Assembly: GCF_001613465.1 (NCBI RefSeq)
Contig: NZ_BDCK01000027.1
Coordinates: 1-64,000 of the forward strand
DNA length: 64,000 bases
DNA from: Nocardia niwae NBRC 108934 = DSM 45340
Lineage (GTDB): Bacteria; Actinomycetota; Actinomycetes; Mycobacteriales; Mycobacteriaceae
Direction: 5' to 3'
Shown: positions 1 to 7,587 of the stretch, in pieces
How positions within the stretch are numbered: position 1 is the stretch's first letter
Layout of the letters: each line of letters begins with the position of its first letter
Translations under genes and position numbers: made by a program
Notes under the pieces: generated by a model
Told to the model about the DNA's origin: nothing
Database searches by the model: none
What the model saw: only the letters and a program-made list of their open reading frames with translations

Positions 1-264
1 TCCCATCGGTCCGTCACCGTCTTCGGCGGCCCGGTTGGAGCGCTCGGTGCCGAGTGCCTTCAGATCGGCGCCCGCGCAGAACGTGCCGCCGTCGCCCCAC
101 AGCACCGCGACCGCGGCCTCGGGGTCGGCGTCGAACTCACGGAAGGCGTCGGCGAGCGCCGCCGCGGTGGGTCCGTCCACCGCGTTGCGCGCTTCGGGCC
201 GGTGCAGGATCACGGTGGTCACGGGGCCGTTGCGTTCGATCAGTACGGTCACGCGCTCGACCAT
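1..264 (-). CDS. enoyl-CoA hydratase/isomerase (crotonase) family protein, N-terminal part
   Basis: The minus strand starts at ATG 264 and runs off the window edge, so only the first 88 residues are seen. The segment contains the crotonase opening (VTVLIERNGPVTTVILHRPE, then ARNAVD) and the first oxyanion-hole region FCAGADLKALG. The family hydrates or isomerises acyl-CoA thioesters in the cytoplasm, usually in beta-oxidation or related catabolism; the substrate cannot be told here. It is divergent from the TetR gene at 294, with only 29 bases between the two starts, so the regulator may control both sides. The family call is firm; the specific reaction is not known. Confidence 0.85.
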   Translation of the reverse strand, partial: MVERVTVLIERNGPVTTVILHRPEARNAVDGPTAAALADAFREFDADPEAAVAVLWGDGGTFCAGADLKALGTERSNRAAEDGDGPMG

Positions 265-293
265 ACGCCGTAAAAGCACCCTTGTGTGAAGAA

Positions 294-968
294 ATGAATT
301 CATGCTTCACTTCTTGGGTGGCCTACCGCAGAACCCCCGCAGTACAGGCCCGCCTCGACGCTCAGGCGGGGCTGATCGTGCAGGCCGCCACCAAGGTGCT
401 GTCCCGCGGCGGGTATGCGGCGCTGTCCATGGCGGCCGTCGCCGCCGAGGCGGGCGTCGCCACCGGCACCGTCTACAAGAACTTCGACGGCAAGTCCGCC
501 TTGGTGCGCGCGGTGTTCCGCAAGGTGGTCGCCCGCGAGGTCGCGGCCGTGGCGGCGGCGGGCGCGCGCGGCACGGCCGTCGAACGGGTCACCGCGGCGG
601 TGGAGACCTTCGCGGGCCGCGCGCTGAAGAACCCGAATCTGGCCTACGTGCTGCTCGCCGAACCGGTCGACGCGGCGGTGGACAGCGAGCGCCTGCGCTT
701 CCGGCGGGCGTTCGCCGAGACCTTCGAATCGGCGGTGGCCGAAGGCATCGCGCGGGGCGAACTCCCGGCGCAGGACCCGAGGATCAGTGCGGCCGCGCTG
801 GTCGGCGCGATCGGCGAGGTGCTGGTCGGCCCGCTCGCCGACGCGCCGCACGGCGAATCCGTCGTCCCCGAACTCATCGCTTTCGCGATCCGCGCGCTGG
901 GCGTGCGCGGCGACCATGGCGCGAATGGCGCCCGGCTGGAATCAGGAGTGTCAGATGCAGACGCATGA
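294..968 (+). CDS. TetR/AcrR family transcriptional regulator
   Basis: This 224-residue protein has an N-terminal TetR helix-turn-helix at about residues 20-70. The recognition region reads SMAAVAAEAGVATGTVYKNF, typical of the family. The C-terminal ligand-binding part is poorly conserved, as usual. I chose ATG 294 because the longer upstream reading frame lies over the divergent crotonase gene and shows no regulator sequence. The end overlaps the next gene's start by 14 bases (955-968), which implies co-transcription with the acyl-CoA dehydrogenase. It is probably a local repressor of this fatty-acid or acyl-CoA cluster (inference from context). Confidence 0.88.
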   Translation: MNSCFTSWVAYRRTPAVQARLDAQAGLIVQAATKVLSRGGYAALSMAAVAAEAGVATGTVYKNFDGKSALVRAVFRKVVAREVAAVAAAGARGTAVERVTAAVETFAGRALKNPNLAYVLLAEPVDAAVDSERLRFRRAFAETFESAVAEGIARGELPAQDPRISAAALVGAIGEVLVGPLADAPHGESVVPELIAFAIRALGVRGDHGANGARLESGVSDADA

Positions 969-2574
969 AGTGTTCAACCAGGTGCCCGACATCGTGCCCT
1001 TCGACGTCTCACGCAATCCGGCGCTGCTCGACGGCCTGCACCGCGAGGGCGCGGGCTGGGCCGAAGCCGAAGTGCGGGAGCTGGGCGCGCTCGCGGGCGG
1101 CGCGCAGGCGCAGGAGTGGGGCCGGCTGGCCAACGAATACCCGCCGGTGCTGCGCACCCACGACCGTTACGGCCATCGTGTCGACGAAGTCGAGTTCCAC
1201 CCGCACTGGCATGAGCTGATGCGCGTCGCCGTCGAGCACGGATTGCACGGCGCGCCCTGGCTGGACGACCGCCCCGGCGCGCACGTGGCGCGCGCGGCGA
1301 AGTTCTACACCTGGGGCGTCGCCGACGCGGGCCATATGTGCCCGATCTCGATGACCTACGCCGTGGTCCCCGCGTTGCGGCACAACCGCGACCTGGCGGC
1401 GAAGTACGAACCGCTGCTCGGCTCCCGCGTCTACGACTACGGGCTGCGGGAGCCGTCCACGAAGGCAGGGCTCATCGCGGGCATGTCGATGACCGAGAAG
1501 CAGGGCGGCTCGGACGTGCGCGCCAACACCACCACCGCGACACCGCAGCCGGACGGCTCGTACCGGATCGTCGGGCACAAATGGTTCACCTCCGCGCCGA
1601 TGTCGGACATGTTCCTCACCTTGGCGCAGGCGCCCAGTGGCCTGTCCTGCTTCCTGCTGCCCCGGGTGCTGCCCGACGGCACCCGTAACCCGATCCGCAT
1701 CCAGCGGCTCAAGGACAAGCTGGGCAACAAGTCCAACGCCTCGTCGGAGATCGAGTACGAGAACGCCACGGGCTGGCTGGTCGGCGCGGAGGGCGCGGGC
1801 GTCAAGACCATCATCGAGATGGTCAACATGACCAGGCTGGACTGCGTGATCGGCTCCGCCACCGGTATCAGGGCGGGCGCCGTCTACGCGGTGCACCACG
1901 CGCGGCACCGGAAAGTGTTCGGCGCGAAGCTGATCGACCAGCCCGCCATGCGCAATGTGCTGGCCGACCTGGTGATCGAGTCCGACGCCGCGACCACCGT
2001 CATGATGCGGCTGGCCGGGGCCACCGACCGGGCCGGCCAGGATCCGGCCGAGGCGGCGCTGCGGCGCATCGCCTTGGCCGTCACCAAGTACTGGGTGTGC
2101 AAGCGGGCCCCCGCCCACGCGGCCGAGGCGCTGGAATGCCTGGGCGGCAACGGATACGCGGAGGAATCCGGCATGCCACGGCTGTACCGGGAGGCGCCGC
2201 TGATGTCGATCTGGGAGGGCTCGGGCAACGTCGCCGCGCTGGACGCGTTGCGGGCGATGGGGCGCCAGCCGGAGACGGTCGAGGCGTACTTCAACGAAGT
2301 GTCGCTGGCGAAGGGTGAGAACCCGCGGCTGGACGACGCGATCGCCAGGGTCGGCAAGGAACTGTCCGATCTGAACGACATCGAGTACCGCGCGCGGCGG
2401 GTCGTCGAGCTGATGGCGCTCGTGCTGCAAGGCGCGCAGCTGGTTCGCCACGGCCATCCCGCCGTCGCCGACGCCTTCTGCGCCACGCGGCTCGGCGACG
2501 ACTGGGGCATCGCGTTCGGCACGCTGCCCACCGGCGTCGACACCGGCGCGATCATCGAGCGCGCGTTCGTCTGA
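955..2574 (+). CDS. acyl-CoA dehydrogenase family protein, AidB-like
   Basis: The 539-residue flavoprotein is the length of E. coli AidB (about 541). It shares AidB's distinctive features: a QTHEVFNQ start, the SMTEKQGGSDVRANT FAD-binding stretch, RLKDKLGNKSNASSEIEYE, ALECLGGNGYAEES and LYREAPLMSIWEGSGN. AidB binds FAD and DNA, is induced by alkylation stress in E. coli, and has weak acyl-CoA dehydrogenase activity; many actinobacterial relatives are annotated only as acyl-CoA dehydrogenases. ATG 955 lies inside the end of the TetR gene and follows an AGGAG-like site, so the two are probably one operon. Whether the role is fatty-acid oxidation or alkylation response cannot be decided from sequence. 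Confidence 0.88.
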   Translation: MQTHEVFNQVPDIVPFDVSRNPALLDGLHREGAGWAEAEVRELGALAGGAQAQEWGRLANEYPPVLRTHDRYGHRVDEVEFHPHWHELMRVAVEHGLHGAPWLDDRPGAHVARAAKFYTWGVADAGHMCPISMTYAVVPALRHNRDLAAKYEPLLGSRVYDYGLREPSTKAGLIAGMSMTEKQGGSDVRANTTTATPQPDGSYRIVGHKWFTSAPMSDMFLTLAQAPSGLSCFLLPRVLPDGTRNPIRIQRLKDKLGNKSNASSEIEYENATGWLVGAEGAGVKTIIEMVNMTRLDCVIGSATGIRAGAVYAVHHARHRKVFGAKLIDQPAMRNVLADLVIESDAATTVMMRLAGATDRAGQDPAEAALRRIALAVTKYWVCKRAPAHAAEALECLGGNGYAEESGMPRLYREAPLMSIWEGSGNVAALDALRAMGRQPETVEAYFNEVSLAKGENPRLDDAIARVGKELSDLNDIEYRARRVVELMALVLQGAQLVRHGHPAVADAFCATRLGDDWGIAFGTLPTGVDTGAIIERAFV

Positions 2575-2672
2575 GTCCCGGTTCGGCGCACCGAAGCCGA
2601 GACTTCCGGCGGTCCGGTACCGGGGGCCGGGTGGGCGGGTACTGCCGGTGCTCGCCCGCTCGCGCTCCGTGG

Positions 2673-3074
2673 TCAGGCGGGCCGGGTGAGTACGCGTTCG
2701 ACCAACGCGGTGTTGCAGTACTCGACCACCTCGCGCAACTTCCCGTCGGCGACCCGGAAGACGAAGCAGTAGGTCTGGTCGTAGCTCTCCCCGCGCGTGG
2801 TCACGGCCTGGGCGCGGGCCCGCACGACGACGTGATCGTCCTCGGCGACGATCCTCTCCGCGGCGCTGCGGTACTCGGTGAATTGCGTCATCAGTGGCCG
2901 CAGCAGGTGGTCCAGCACCACGGATTTCGGCTCCCAAGTGCCGCTCCAGGACCAGTCGCCGGGGAAGATCCAGCGGAAATCGTCGGCCATGGCGTCGCTG
3001 AACGCACGGGTGTTGCCGAGTGACATCTGCTCGAAGATCTCCATGAGCAGCTTCTTGTTCTCGATGGCGGTCAT
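2673..3074 (-). CDS. SnoaL-like / NTF2-fold nuclear transport factor family protein
   Basis: This small protein of 133 residues has the NTF2-fold pattern. An N-terminal helix (KKLLMEIFEQMSLGNTRAFSDAMADDFRW) is followed by a curved sheet carrying DDHVVVRARAQAVT and YCFVFRVADGKLREVVEYCNT. Members are often polyketide cyclases, isomerases or stress-induced proteins of unknown substrate. ATG 3074 was preferred over an upstream start at 3110 because homologous proteins begin close to this helix. The gene is divergent from the LysR gene at 3146, with an inverted repeat between them, and is the likely target of that regulator. Confidence 0.82.
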   Translation of the reverse strand: MTAIENKKLLMEIFEQMSLGNTRAFSDAMADDFRWIFPGDWSWSGTWEPKSVVLDHLLRPLMTQFTEYRSAAERIVAEDDHVVVRARAQAVTTRGESYDQTYCFVFRVADGKLREVVEYCNTALVERVLTRPA

Positions 3075-3118
3075 GACGACGACGTTAGGGTGGCCGGACC
3101 CATGCGACAAGCGACTGT

Positions 3119-3137
3119 CTCACATATCTGGTATGAG
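3119..3137. promoter_or_regulatory. dyad in the LysR/SnoaL divergent promoter
   Basis: The stretch CTCACATATCTGGTATGAG has imperfect dyad symmetry (CATA/TATG with outer CTCA/TGAG). It sits between the SnoaL gene start (3074) and the LysR gene start (3146). LysR proteins usually bind such A+T-rich dyads in divergent promoters. Assignment as the operator is inference. Confidence 0.4.
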
Positions 3138-3145
3138 CAATACAC

Positions 3146-4072
3146 ATGGAAGAGTTCACCGTGGCCGGTCTGCGCGTGGTGCGGGAGGCCGCCGCCCGCG
3201 GATCGTTCTCGACCGCCGCGGAGCACCTCGGCTACACCCAGTCCGCGGTGTCCAGGCAGATCGCGCTCATGGAGCGGGCGGCGGGTCGCGCTCTGTTCGA
3301 GCGGCACGCGCGCGGAGTGCAGCCCACCGAGGCGGGACGCGTCGTGCTGCGACACGCGGAGGTGATCCTCGGCGAACTGGATCAGGCCAGGCACGACATC
3401 CATCAGCTCACGGCCCGTCCGGCGGGCCGCCTGCGCGTCGGCGCGTTCTCGACCGCCATGGCCGCCCTGGTGCCCCGAGCGATCACCGCCACCGGCACCC
3501 GCGACCGGCAGGTGCGGATCTCGCTGCGGGAGGGCCTCAGTCCCAGACTGCTCACCGCCGTCGCACGCGGACGCCTCGACCTCGCGGTGGTCACCGCGCC
3601 CGACACCCCGCCCGCCGGTGTCCAGCTCGAGCCGCTGGTGGACGATCCGTTGCTCGTCGCGGTCGCCGCAACGCATCCGCTCGCCGGCGCCACCAGCGCG
3701 ACGCCGGAGCAGCTGCGGGCGGAACGATGGATCGCGGGCAGCCAGGACGCCTCCGCCACCCTCCTCGGTGCGTGGCGCGACCCAGGGCGTGAGCCGGACA
3801 TCGCGTTCGTCGCACGCGACTGGTTCGCCAAACTCGGCCTCGTCGCGGCGGGACAGGGCAGCACGGTGGTGCCCGGTATCGCCGTCCCGGTCCTGCCGCC
3901 GACCATCGCGCTGCTGCGAGTGGATCACCCCTCCGCGGTCCGGCGAACGGTCATCGCCCATCGCGGCGACCACGGCACCGCCGAAGCGCGCGCCGTGTTC
4001 GCCGAAGCGCTGCGCGACCAGGCGGCCGAACTGACCGCTCATGTGCGTCAGCGCCTTCGGACTGGTCCATAA
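3146..4072 (+). CDS. LysR family transcriptional regulator
   Basis: The 308-residue protein has a LysR winged helix-turn-helix at residues 1-60 (FSTAAEHLGYTQSAVSRQIA, then ERAAGRALFERHARGVQPTEAG). A periplasmic-binding-protein-like co-inducer domain fills about residues 90-295. The length is standard for the family. It reads divergently from the SnoaL gene. LysR genes commonly activate the adjacent divergent gene and repress themselves, which is the simplest reading here. The ligand is unknown. The span 4073-4335 after it holds no gene that I can recognise. Confidence 0.92.
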   Translation: MEEFTVAGLRVVREAAARGSFSTAAEHLGYTQSAVSRQIALMERAAGRALFERHARGVQPTEAGRVVLRHAEVILGELDQARHDIHQLTARPAGRLRVGAFSTAMAALVPRAITATGTRDRQVRISLREGLSPRLLTAVARGRLDLAVVTAPDTPPAGVQLEPLVDDPLLVAVAATHPLAGATSATPEQLRAERWIAGSQDASATLLGAWRDPGREPDIAFVARDWFAKLGLVAAGQGSTVVPGIAVPVLPPTIALLRVDHPSAVRRTVIAHRGDHGTAEARAVFAEALRDQAAELTAHVRQRLRTGP

Positions 4073-4335
4073 CAGCGCCGCGGCGATGACCGGCCGCCGT
4101 GGTTTCGGGCACCGCTTCTCGCCCGGCCCCCATGAAGCTCGTCCCGGGTGTTCCTGTTCGATGCGCGCCGGGTGCGGACAGCCAGCGGTCGTCTCGAACC
4201 AGCCGCCCAGCGGGACCTCCGTGGCCGCGCTGTCGCGTAGCACGAAGCCGTCTCCGGACGCGCGGGAGTTGCCACCCTGTGGACGAGTGTGGATACCTTC
4301 GCGGGCATCGGTGGCGGCGGGGCAGCACCGGTAGT

Positions 4336-5046
4336 GTGGCAGCGGTGGCAGGGGAGTTCGTCGACAGACCGTTGAGCTGGCTGGTCCGGCGAGTGCGGGA
4401 CCGGGCCGAGCGAGGGCGGTATCTGCTGGGCATCGCGGGGCCACCGGGCGCGGGCAAATCCAGGTTGTCGGTCGCGTTGCGCGACGCGATCAACGCCGAG
4501 GCGGGCGGCGTGATCGCCGAGATCGCGCCCATGGACGGATATCACCTGGACAACGACGTCCTGCGAGCGACGGAAAGCCTTGCGCGCAAGGGGGAGCCGG
4601 ACACCTTCGACGTCGAGGGCTACATTTCGGGGCTGCGCCGCCTGCGGACCACGCCGGTGGGCGAGCCGGTGCCGTGGCCCACGTTCGACCGGTCCATCGA
4701 TGCCCCGGTGCCCGGCGGGGTGGTGTTCGACCGTCAGTCCATCGTCCTCACCGAGGGCAACTATCTGCTGCTCGACGACTTCGGAACGCGGCGGTGGTCG
4801 GCGGTCCGCGCGCTTTTGGACGAGTGCTGGTACCTGGACGCCGCGCGCGAGGTGATCGAGGATCGCCTGCTGCGCAGGCACCTTCGCGGCGGGCGCACGC
4901 GCGCGGCGGCGCGCGACAAAGTGCACGGCAGCGACTTGCGCAACGCGGATCTCGTCGCCGCCACCAGTGATCGCGCCGATCTGGTGTTGCGGGGGCGCGC
5001 GGGAGGCTATGCGGTAGCCGCTTCACCGCGATTCAGCGCAGAGTGA
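4336..5046 (+). CDS. nucleoside/nucleotide kinase family protein (P-loop, uridine-kinase-like)
   Basis: The protein is about 236 residues. A Walker A motif GIAGPPGAGKSRLS lies near residue 35, and MDGYHLDN follows, the pattern of the phosphoribulokinase/uridine kinase/pantothenate kinase fold. A later EGNYLLLDD matches the family's Walker-B-like strand, and RRHLRGGRTRAAARDKV resembles the lid. These proteins phosphorylate small sugar- or nucleoside-like substrates with ATP; the substrate here is not identifiable. GTG 4336 is chosen, with GTG 4345 possible; the long upstream extension of the frame is not protein-like. The 3' end overlaps the convergent sigma factor gene by 14 bases. Confidence 0.78.
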   Translation: MAAVAGEFVDRPLSWLVRRVRDRAERGRYLLGIAGPPGAGKSRLSVALRDAINAEAGGVIAEIAPMDGYHLDNDVLRATESLARKGEPDTFDVEGYISGLRRLRTTPVGEPVPWPTFDRSIDAPVPGGVVFDRQSIVLTEGNYLLLDDFGTRRWSAVRALLDECWYLDAAREVIEDRLLRRHLRGGRTRAAARDKVHGSDLRNADLVAATSDRADLVLRGRAGGYAVAASPRFSAE

Positions 5047-5929
5047 GGGCGGTTTCGGATCCGACGCGGGTCAGCTTCTCCGGGTTGCGGACGTAGTAGA
5101 GGCCGGCGATGCGGCCGTTCTCGACACGGGCCGCCATCACACCGTCGAGTTCGCCGTCGAGGTGGAACAGGAGTGCAGGGTTGCCGTTGACCACGCCCGG
5201 GCCGACGGTGAGGGCAGCGGTGGTCTTGCCCAGACCGCCCGACACGAAGCGAACCACCTTGTCCGCGCCGACGATCGGCCGCAGCGCCGCCTGCTTGACG
5301 CCTCCGCCGTCGCTGACGATGACGACATCGGGAGCGAGCACGTCCAGCAGGCCCTGCAGGTCCCTGGTCTCCAGCGCCCGCTGGAACGACTCCAGAACCG
5401 CCCGGGTCTCGCTCACGGAGACCACCGACCGCGGGCGACGGGCGTCCACGTGCTTGCGGGCGCGATGCGCGATCTGGCGCACGGCCGCCGGGGTCTTGTC
5501 GACGGCGGCCGCGATCTCCTCGTAGCCGATGCCGAACGCCTCGCGCAGCACGAAGACGGCGCGCTCGGTCGGCGACAGCGTCTCGAGCACGAGCATCAGC
5601 GCCATCGACATGCTTTCGGCGAGTTCCACGTCCTCGGCCACGTCCGGCGTGGTGAGCAGCGGCTCGGGCAACCAGGGGCCGACGTACGCCTCCTTGCGCC
5701 GCCGCATCGTGCGCAGCCGGTTGAGCGACTGCCGGGTCGCGATCCGGACCAGATACGCGCGCTCGTCGCGCACCTGTTCGGAGTCGACCTCGACCCACCG
5801 CAGCCAGGTCTCCTGCAGGACGTCCTCGGCGTCGGCCGCGGACCCCAGCATTTCGTAGGCGACGGTGAACAGCAGGTTGCGGTGGGCGACGAAAGCCTCG
5901 GTCGCCGGGTCGGTGGCATGGCCGGTCAT
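5033..5929 (-). CDS. ECF41-type RNA polymerase sigma factor with C-terminal SnoaL domain
   Basis: The 298-residue protein begins with sigma region 2 (residues about 10-80: AYEMLGSAADAEDVLQETWLRW). Region 4 follows at about 115-165 (LSPTERAVFVLREAFGIGYEEIAAAVDKTPAAVRQ). A C-terminal SnoaL/NTF2-like domain (about 175-295) carries the NPDKL-like NPEKLTRV motif. This architecture defines ECF41/SigJ-type sigma factors, whose own C-terminal domain modulates activity instead of a separate anti-sigma. ECF41 genes are usually next to an oxidoreductase, epimerase or carboxymuconolactone decarboxylase gene. Here the neighbour is the broken FAD oxidoreductase at 6107-6848, which may leave the sigma factor without its usual target. 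ATG 5929 follows a GAGAGG site. Confidence 0.9.
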   Translation of the reverse strand: MTGHATDPATEAFVAHRNLLFTVAYEMLGSAADAEDVLQETWLRWVEVDSEQVRDERAYLVRIATRQSLNRLRTMRRRKEAYVGPWLPEPLLTTPDVAEDVELAESMSMALMLVLETLSPTERAVFVLREAFGIGYEEIAAAVDKTPAAVRQIAHRARKHVDARRPRSVVSVSETRAVLESFQRALETRDLQGLLDVLAPDVVIVSDGGGVKQAALRPIVGADKVVRFVSGGLGKTTAALTVGPGVVNGNPALLFHLDGELDGVMAARVENGRIAGLYYVRNPEKLTRVGSETALTLR

Positions 5930-6106
5930 CGTTCTACCTCTCCCGCGCGGCCGGGCGCAGCTGCCGTCCGCTTGCACACGTCGCATCCACCGGCAAGGTC
6001 CCTTTCGTCGCGAGCCATTCGATCCGCCGCACCGAGTCGGTGCGGTCGAGCGCAGGACACCGCCCGGCGGGCGCCGAGCCGACGTCGGCACACATCGCAA
6101 GGCCGT

Positions 6107-6848
6107 TCAGGTGGCGGCGAGTGCGTCGCGGCGTCGGGCCCGGAGCAGCTGCCCGCGCTTGTCGTTGTTGAATCCCCAAGTGAACGAACCCGGATCACGT
6201 GCTTCGTCCGCCAATTCTCCGAGGACGTTCCGGCAGGCGAGTTCCTTGATCTTCGCCGCGAGGCGACCGTCGAGGTAGAACCTGGTCGCGATGTCGTCCC
6301 GGGAGGCGATCTGCACCGTGGCGGCGCGCCGGCCGAGGCCGATGCACTGTCGCCCGGCGGCCTTGCTCCGCCAGCTCGGCGGCCGTCTCGATGCCCGTAG
6401 CACCGGCTCCGACGACCGTCAGCGGGGCGGTCGCGGGCGTGGCGTCGAGCTCGGGCCGCAGCCGCTGCGCCTCCTCCAGGGTGGCGACCGGGTAGGCGAA
6501 CTCGGCCGCTCCGGGCACGCTCGGGTCCGCACTGCCACTGCCCACCGCGTAGATCAGATAGTCGTAGCCGATCGTGCCGCCGGACGCCAACCGCACCCGG
6601 CGCCCGGCCGCATCGATCCGGGTCGCGGTGTCGACCACCAGCCGGACGCGGGCGCCCAAGATTTCCCGATAGTCGACCATCGCCTCGTGCGACCCGCCCA
6701 CCAGTTGGTGCAGGCGAACCCGCTCGACGAACCGCGGGCGCGGGTTGATCAGGGTGACCGTTACGTCGTCCCGTTGCGTCAGGCGATTTGCTGCCAAGAC
6801 GCCTGCGTAACCGCCGCCGACCACGACCACATCGGTAGTGCCGGTCAT
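6107..6848 (-). pseudogene. NAD(P)/FAD-dependent oxidoreductase (NDH-2-like), internally deleted and frameshifted
   Basis: From ATG 6848 (GGAG site upstream) the frame reads a normal start: VVVVGGGYAGVLAANRL (FAD-binding), then YDYLIYAVGS and LTVVGAGATGIETAAELAEQG, the second nucleotide-binding motif. At about 6350-6370 homology jumps straight to the family's C-terminus in another frame (QCIGLGRRAATVQ, AAKIKELACRNVLGELADEARDPGSFTWG, ending at 6107). About 150 codons of the middle are missing compared with the usual ~380-residue proteins. The in-frame continuation to 6195 is nonsense arginine-rich sequence. A deletion with frame change is the simplest explanation, so no working enzyme is expected. 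It is the ECF41 partner-type gene by position. Confidence 0.85.
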
Positions 6849-6881
6849 GGTGTCTCCTTCGCTTCGAGGGGTCGAGCACAA

Positions 6882-6908
6882 GACACCGGGGGAGCTACCG
6901 CCGTGACT
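6882..6908 (-). promoter_or_regulatory. candidate ECF41 promoter upstream of the FAD oxidoreductase
   Basis: On the minus strand AGTCACG (6902-6908) is followed after 16 bases by TGTC (6882-6885), 33 bases before the ATG at 6848. The reported ECF41 target promoter is about TGTCACA, 16 bases, CGTC, so this is a 5/7 plus 3/4 match at the right distance. It is consistent with control by the neighbouring sigma factor but weak on sequence alone. Confidence 0.4.
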
Positions 6909-6911
6909 TGA

Positions 6912-6927
6912 TGTGATGTAGGTCACT
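6912..6927. promoter_or_regulatory. CRP/GlxR-type binding site
   Basis: TGTGATGTAGGTCACT matches the actinobacterial CRP/GlxR consensus TGTGAnnTAnnTCACA at every position except the last. It lies between the oxidoreductase pseudogene (start 6848) and the K+ channel gene (start 7021), just upstream of the candidate ECF41 promoter, so it could regulate either direction. Confidence 0.6.
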
Positions 6928-7020
6928 CGCGTAGCTCTGCGTCCGCCGCATCCGAAGGATGACCTCGCATCTTCGGCGCGTGCCACGGCTCAGTGATCTA
7001 CCTGGGCTGATGATGGGGGA

Positions 7021-7566
7021 ATGAAGGAGAATCGCGCAGTCGGCAGACTATCGCGGGCCCTGCACAATTTGCTGGCCGTGACGTGCGCTCTGCTCTTCTA
7101 TTACTTCCTGCCGCTGGACGCGGTGCCGGTGGGCCGACTGTCCGGCGTACCGGCGCTGCTCGCGTTCGTCATCGGCGTCGCCGGGCTCATCTGGCTGGCC
7201 CGGTGGCGTATCCGGCGGTACATCTTGGATCCCCGCGCGACCGTAGGGCGTATCAACGACGTGCTGCTCGTGGTCTGCGTCGTCGTGACATTCTTCGCCC
7301 TCTACTACTACGTGCTGGAACTGCGCTCACCCGGCCAGTTCGAGGGCCTGCACACCAGGACCGACGCGCTCTACTACACGATTGTCACGCTGGGCACGGT
7401 CGGTTACGGCGACGTGCACGCGGTCGGCGCCGCCGCCAAAGTGGCCACCATGGTGCAGGTCGCCTTCGATCTCGGCGTGATCGGCATCCTGATCGCGATC
7501 TCGACCTCGCACATCATTCAGCGGTTGAGCGAAGCGCAGCGCGGCCGTCCGGCCGGCGGCGAATGA
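7021..7566 (+). CDS. two-pore-domain-like potassium channel family protein
   Basis: The 181-residue membrane protein has an N-terminal hydrophobic pair of helices (residues about 15-65). The ion-channel module follows: a transmembrane helix at about 80-98, a pore loop carrying the selectivity filter TLGTVGYGD at about 122-130, and a last helix at about 140-160. The TVGYGD filter is diagnostic of K+ selectivity. No cytoplasmic RCK/TrkA domain is attached, so it is a simple Ion_trans_2 channel. ATG 7021 has a purine-rich GGGGGA directly in front, closer than usual. It ends 22 bases before the convergent pgi gene. Confidence 0.92.
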   Translation: MKENRAVGRLSRALHNLLAVTCALLFYYFLPLDAVPVGRLSGVPALLAFVIGVAGLIWLARWRIRRYILDPRATVGRINDVLLVVCVVVTFFALYYYVLELRSPGQFEGLHTRTDALYYTIVTLGTVGYGDVHAVGAAAKVATMVQVAFDLGVIGILIAISTSHIIQRLSEAQRGRPAGGE

Positions 7567-7587
7567 CGGCGCGGACGCGGAACGAAC

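Noticed and set aside
54..293. N-terminal extension of the TetR reading frame
   Set aside because: It lies over the divergent crotonase gene and is arginine-rich nonsense; the conserved regulator begins at 294.
1009..2937. 642-residue minus-strand open frame opposite the acyl-CoA dehydrogenase gene
   Set aside because: It is a shadow of high-GC codon bias; its protein is R/G/H-rich with no domains, while the plus strand has a clear family match.
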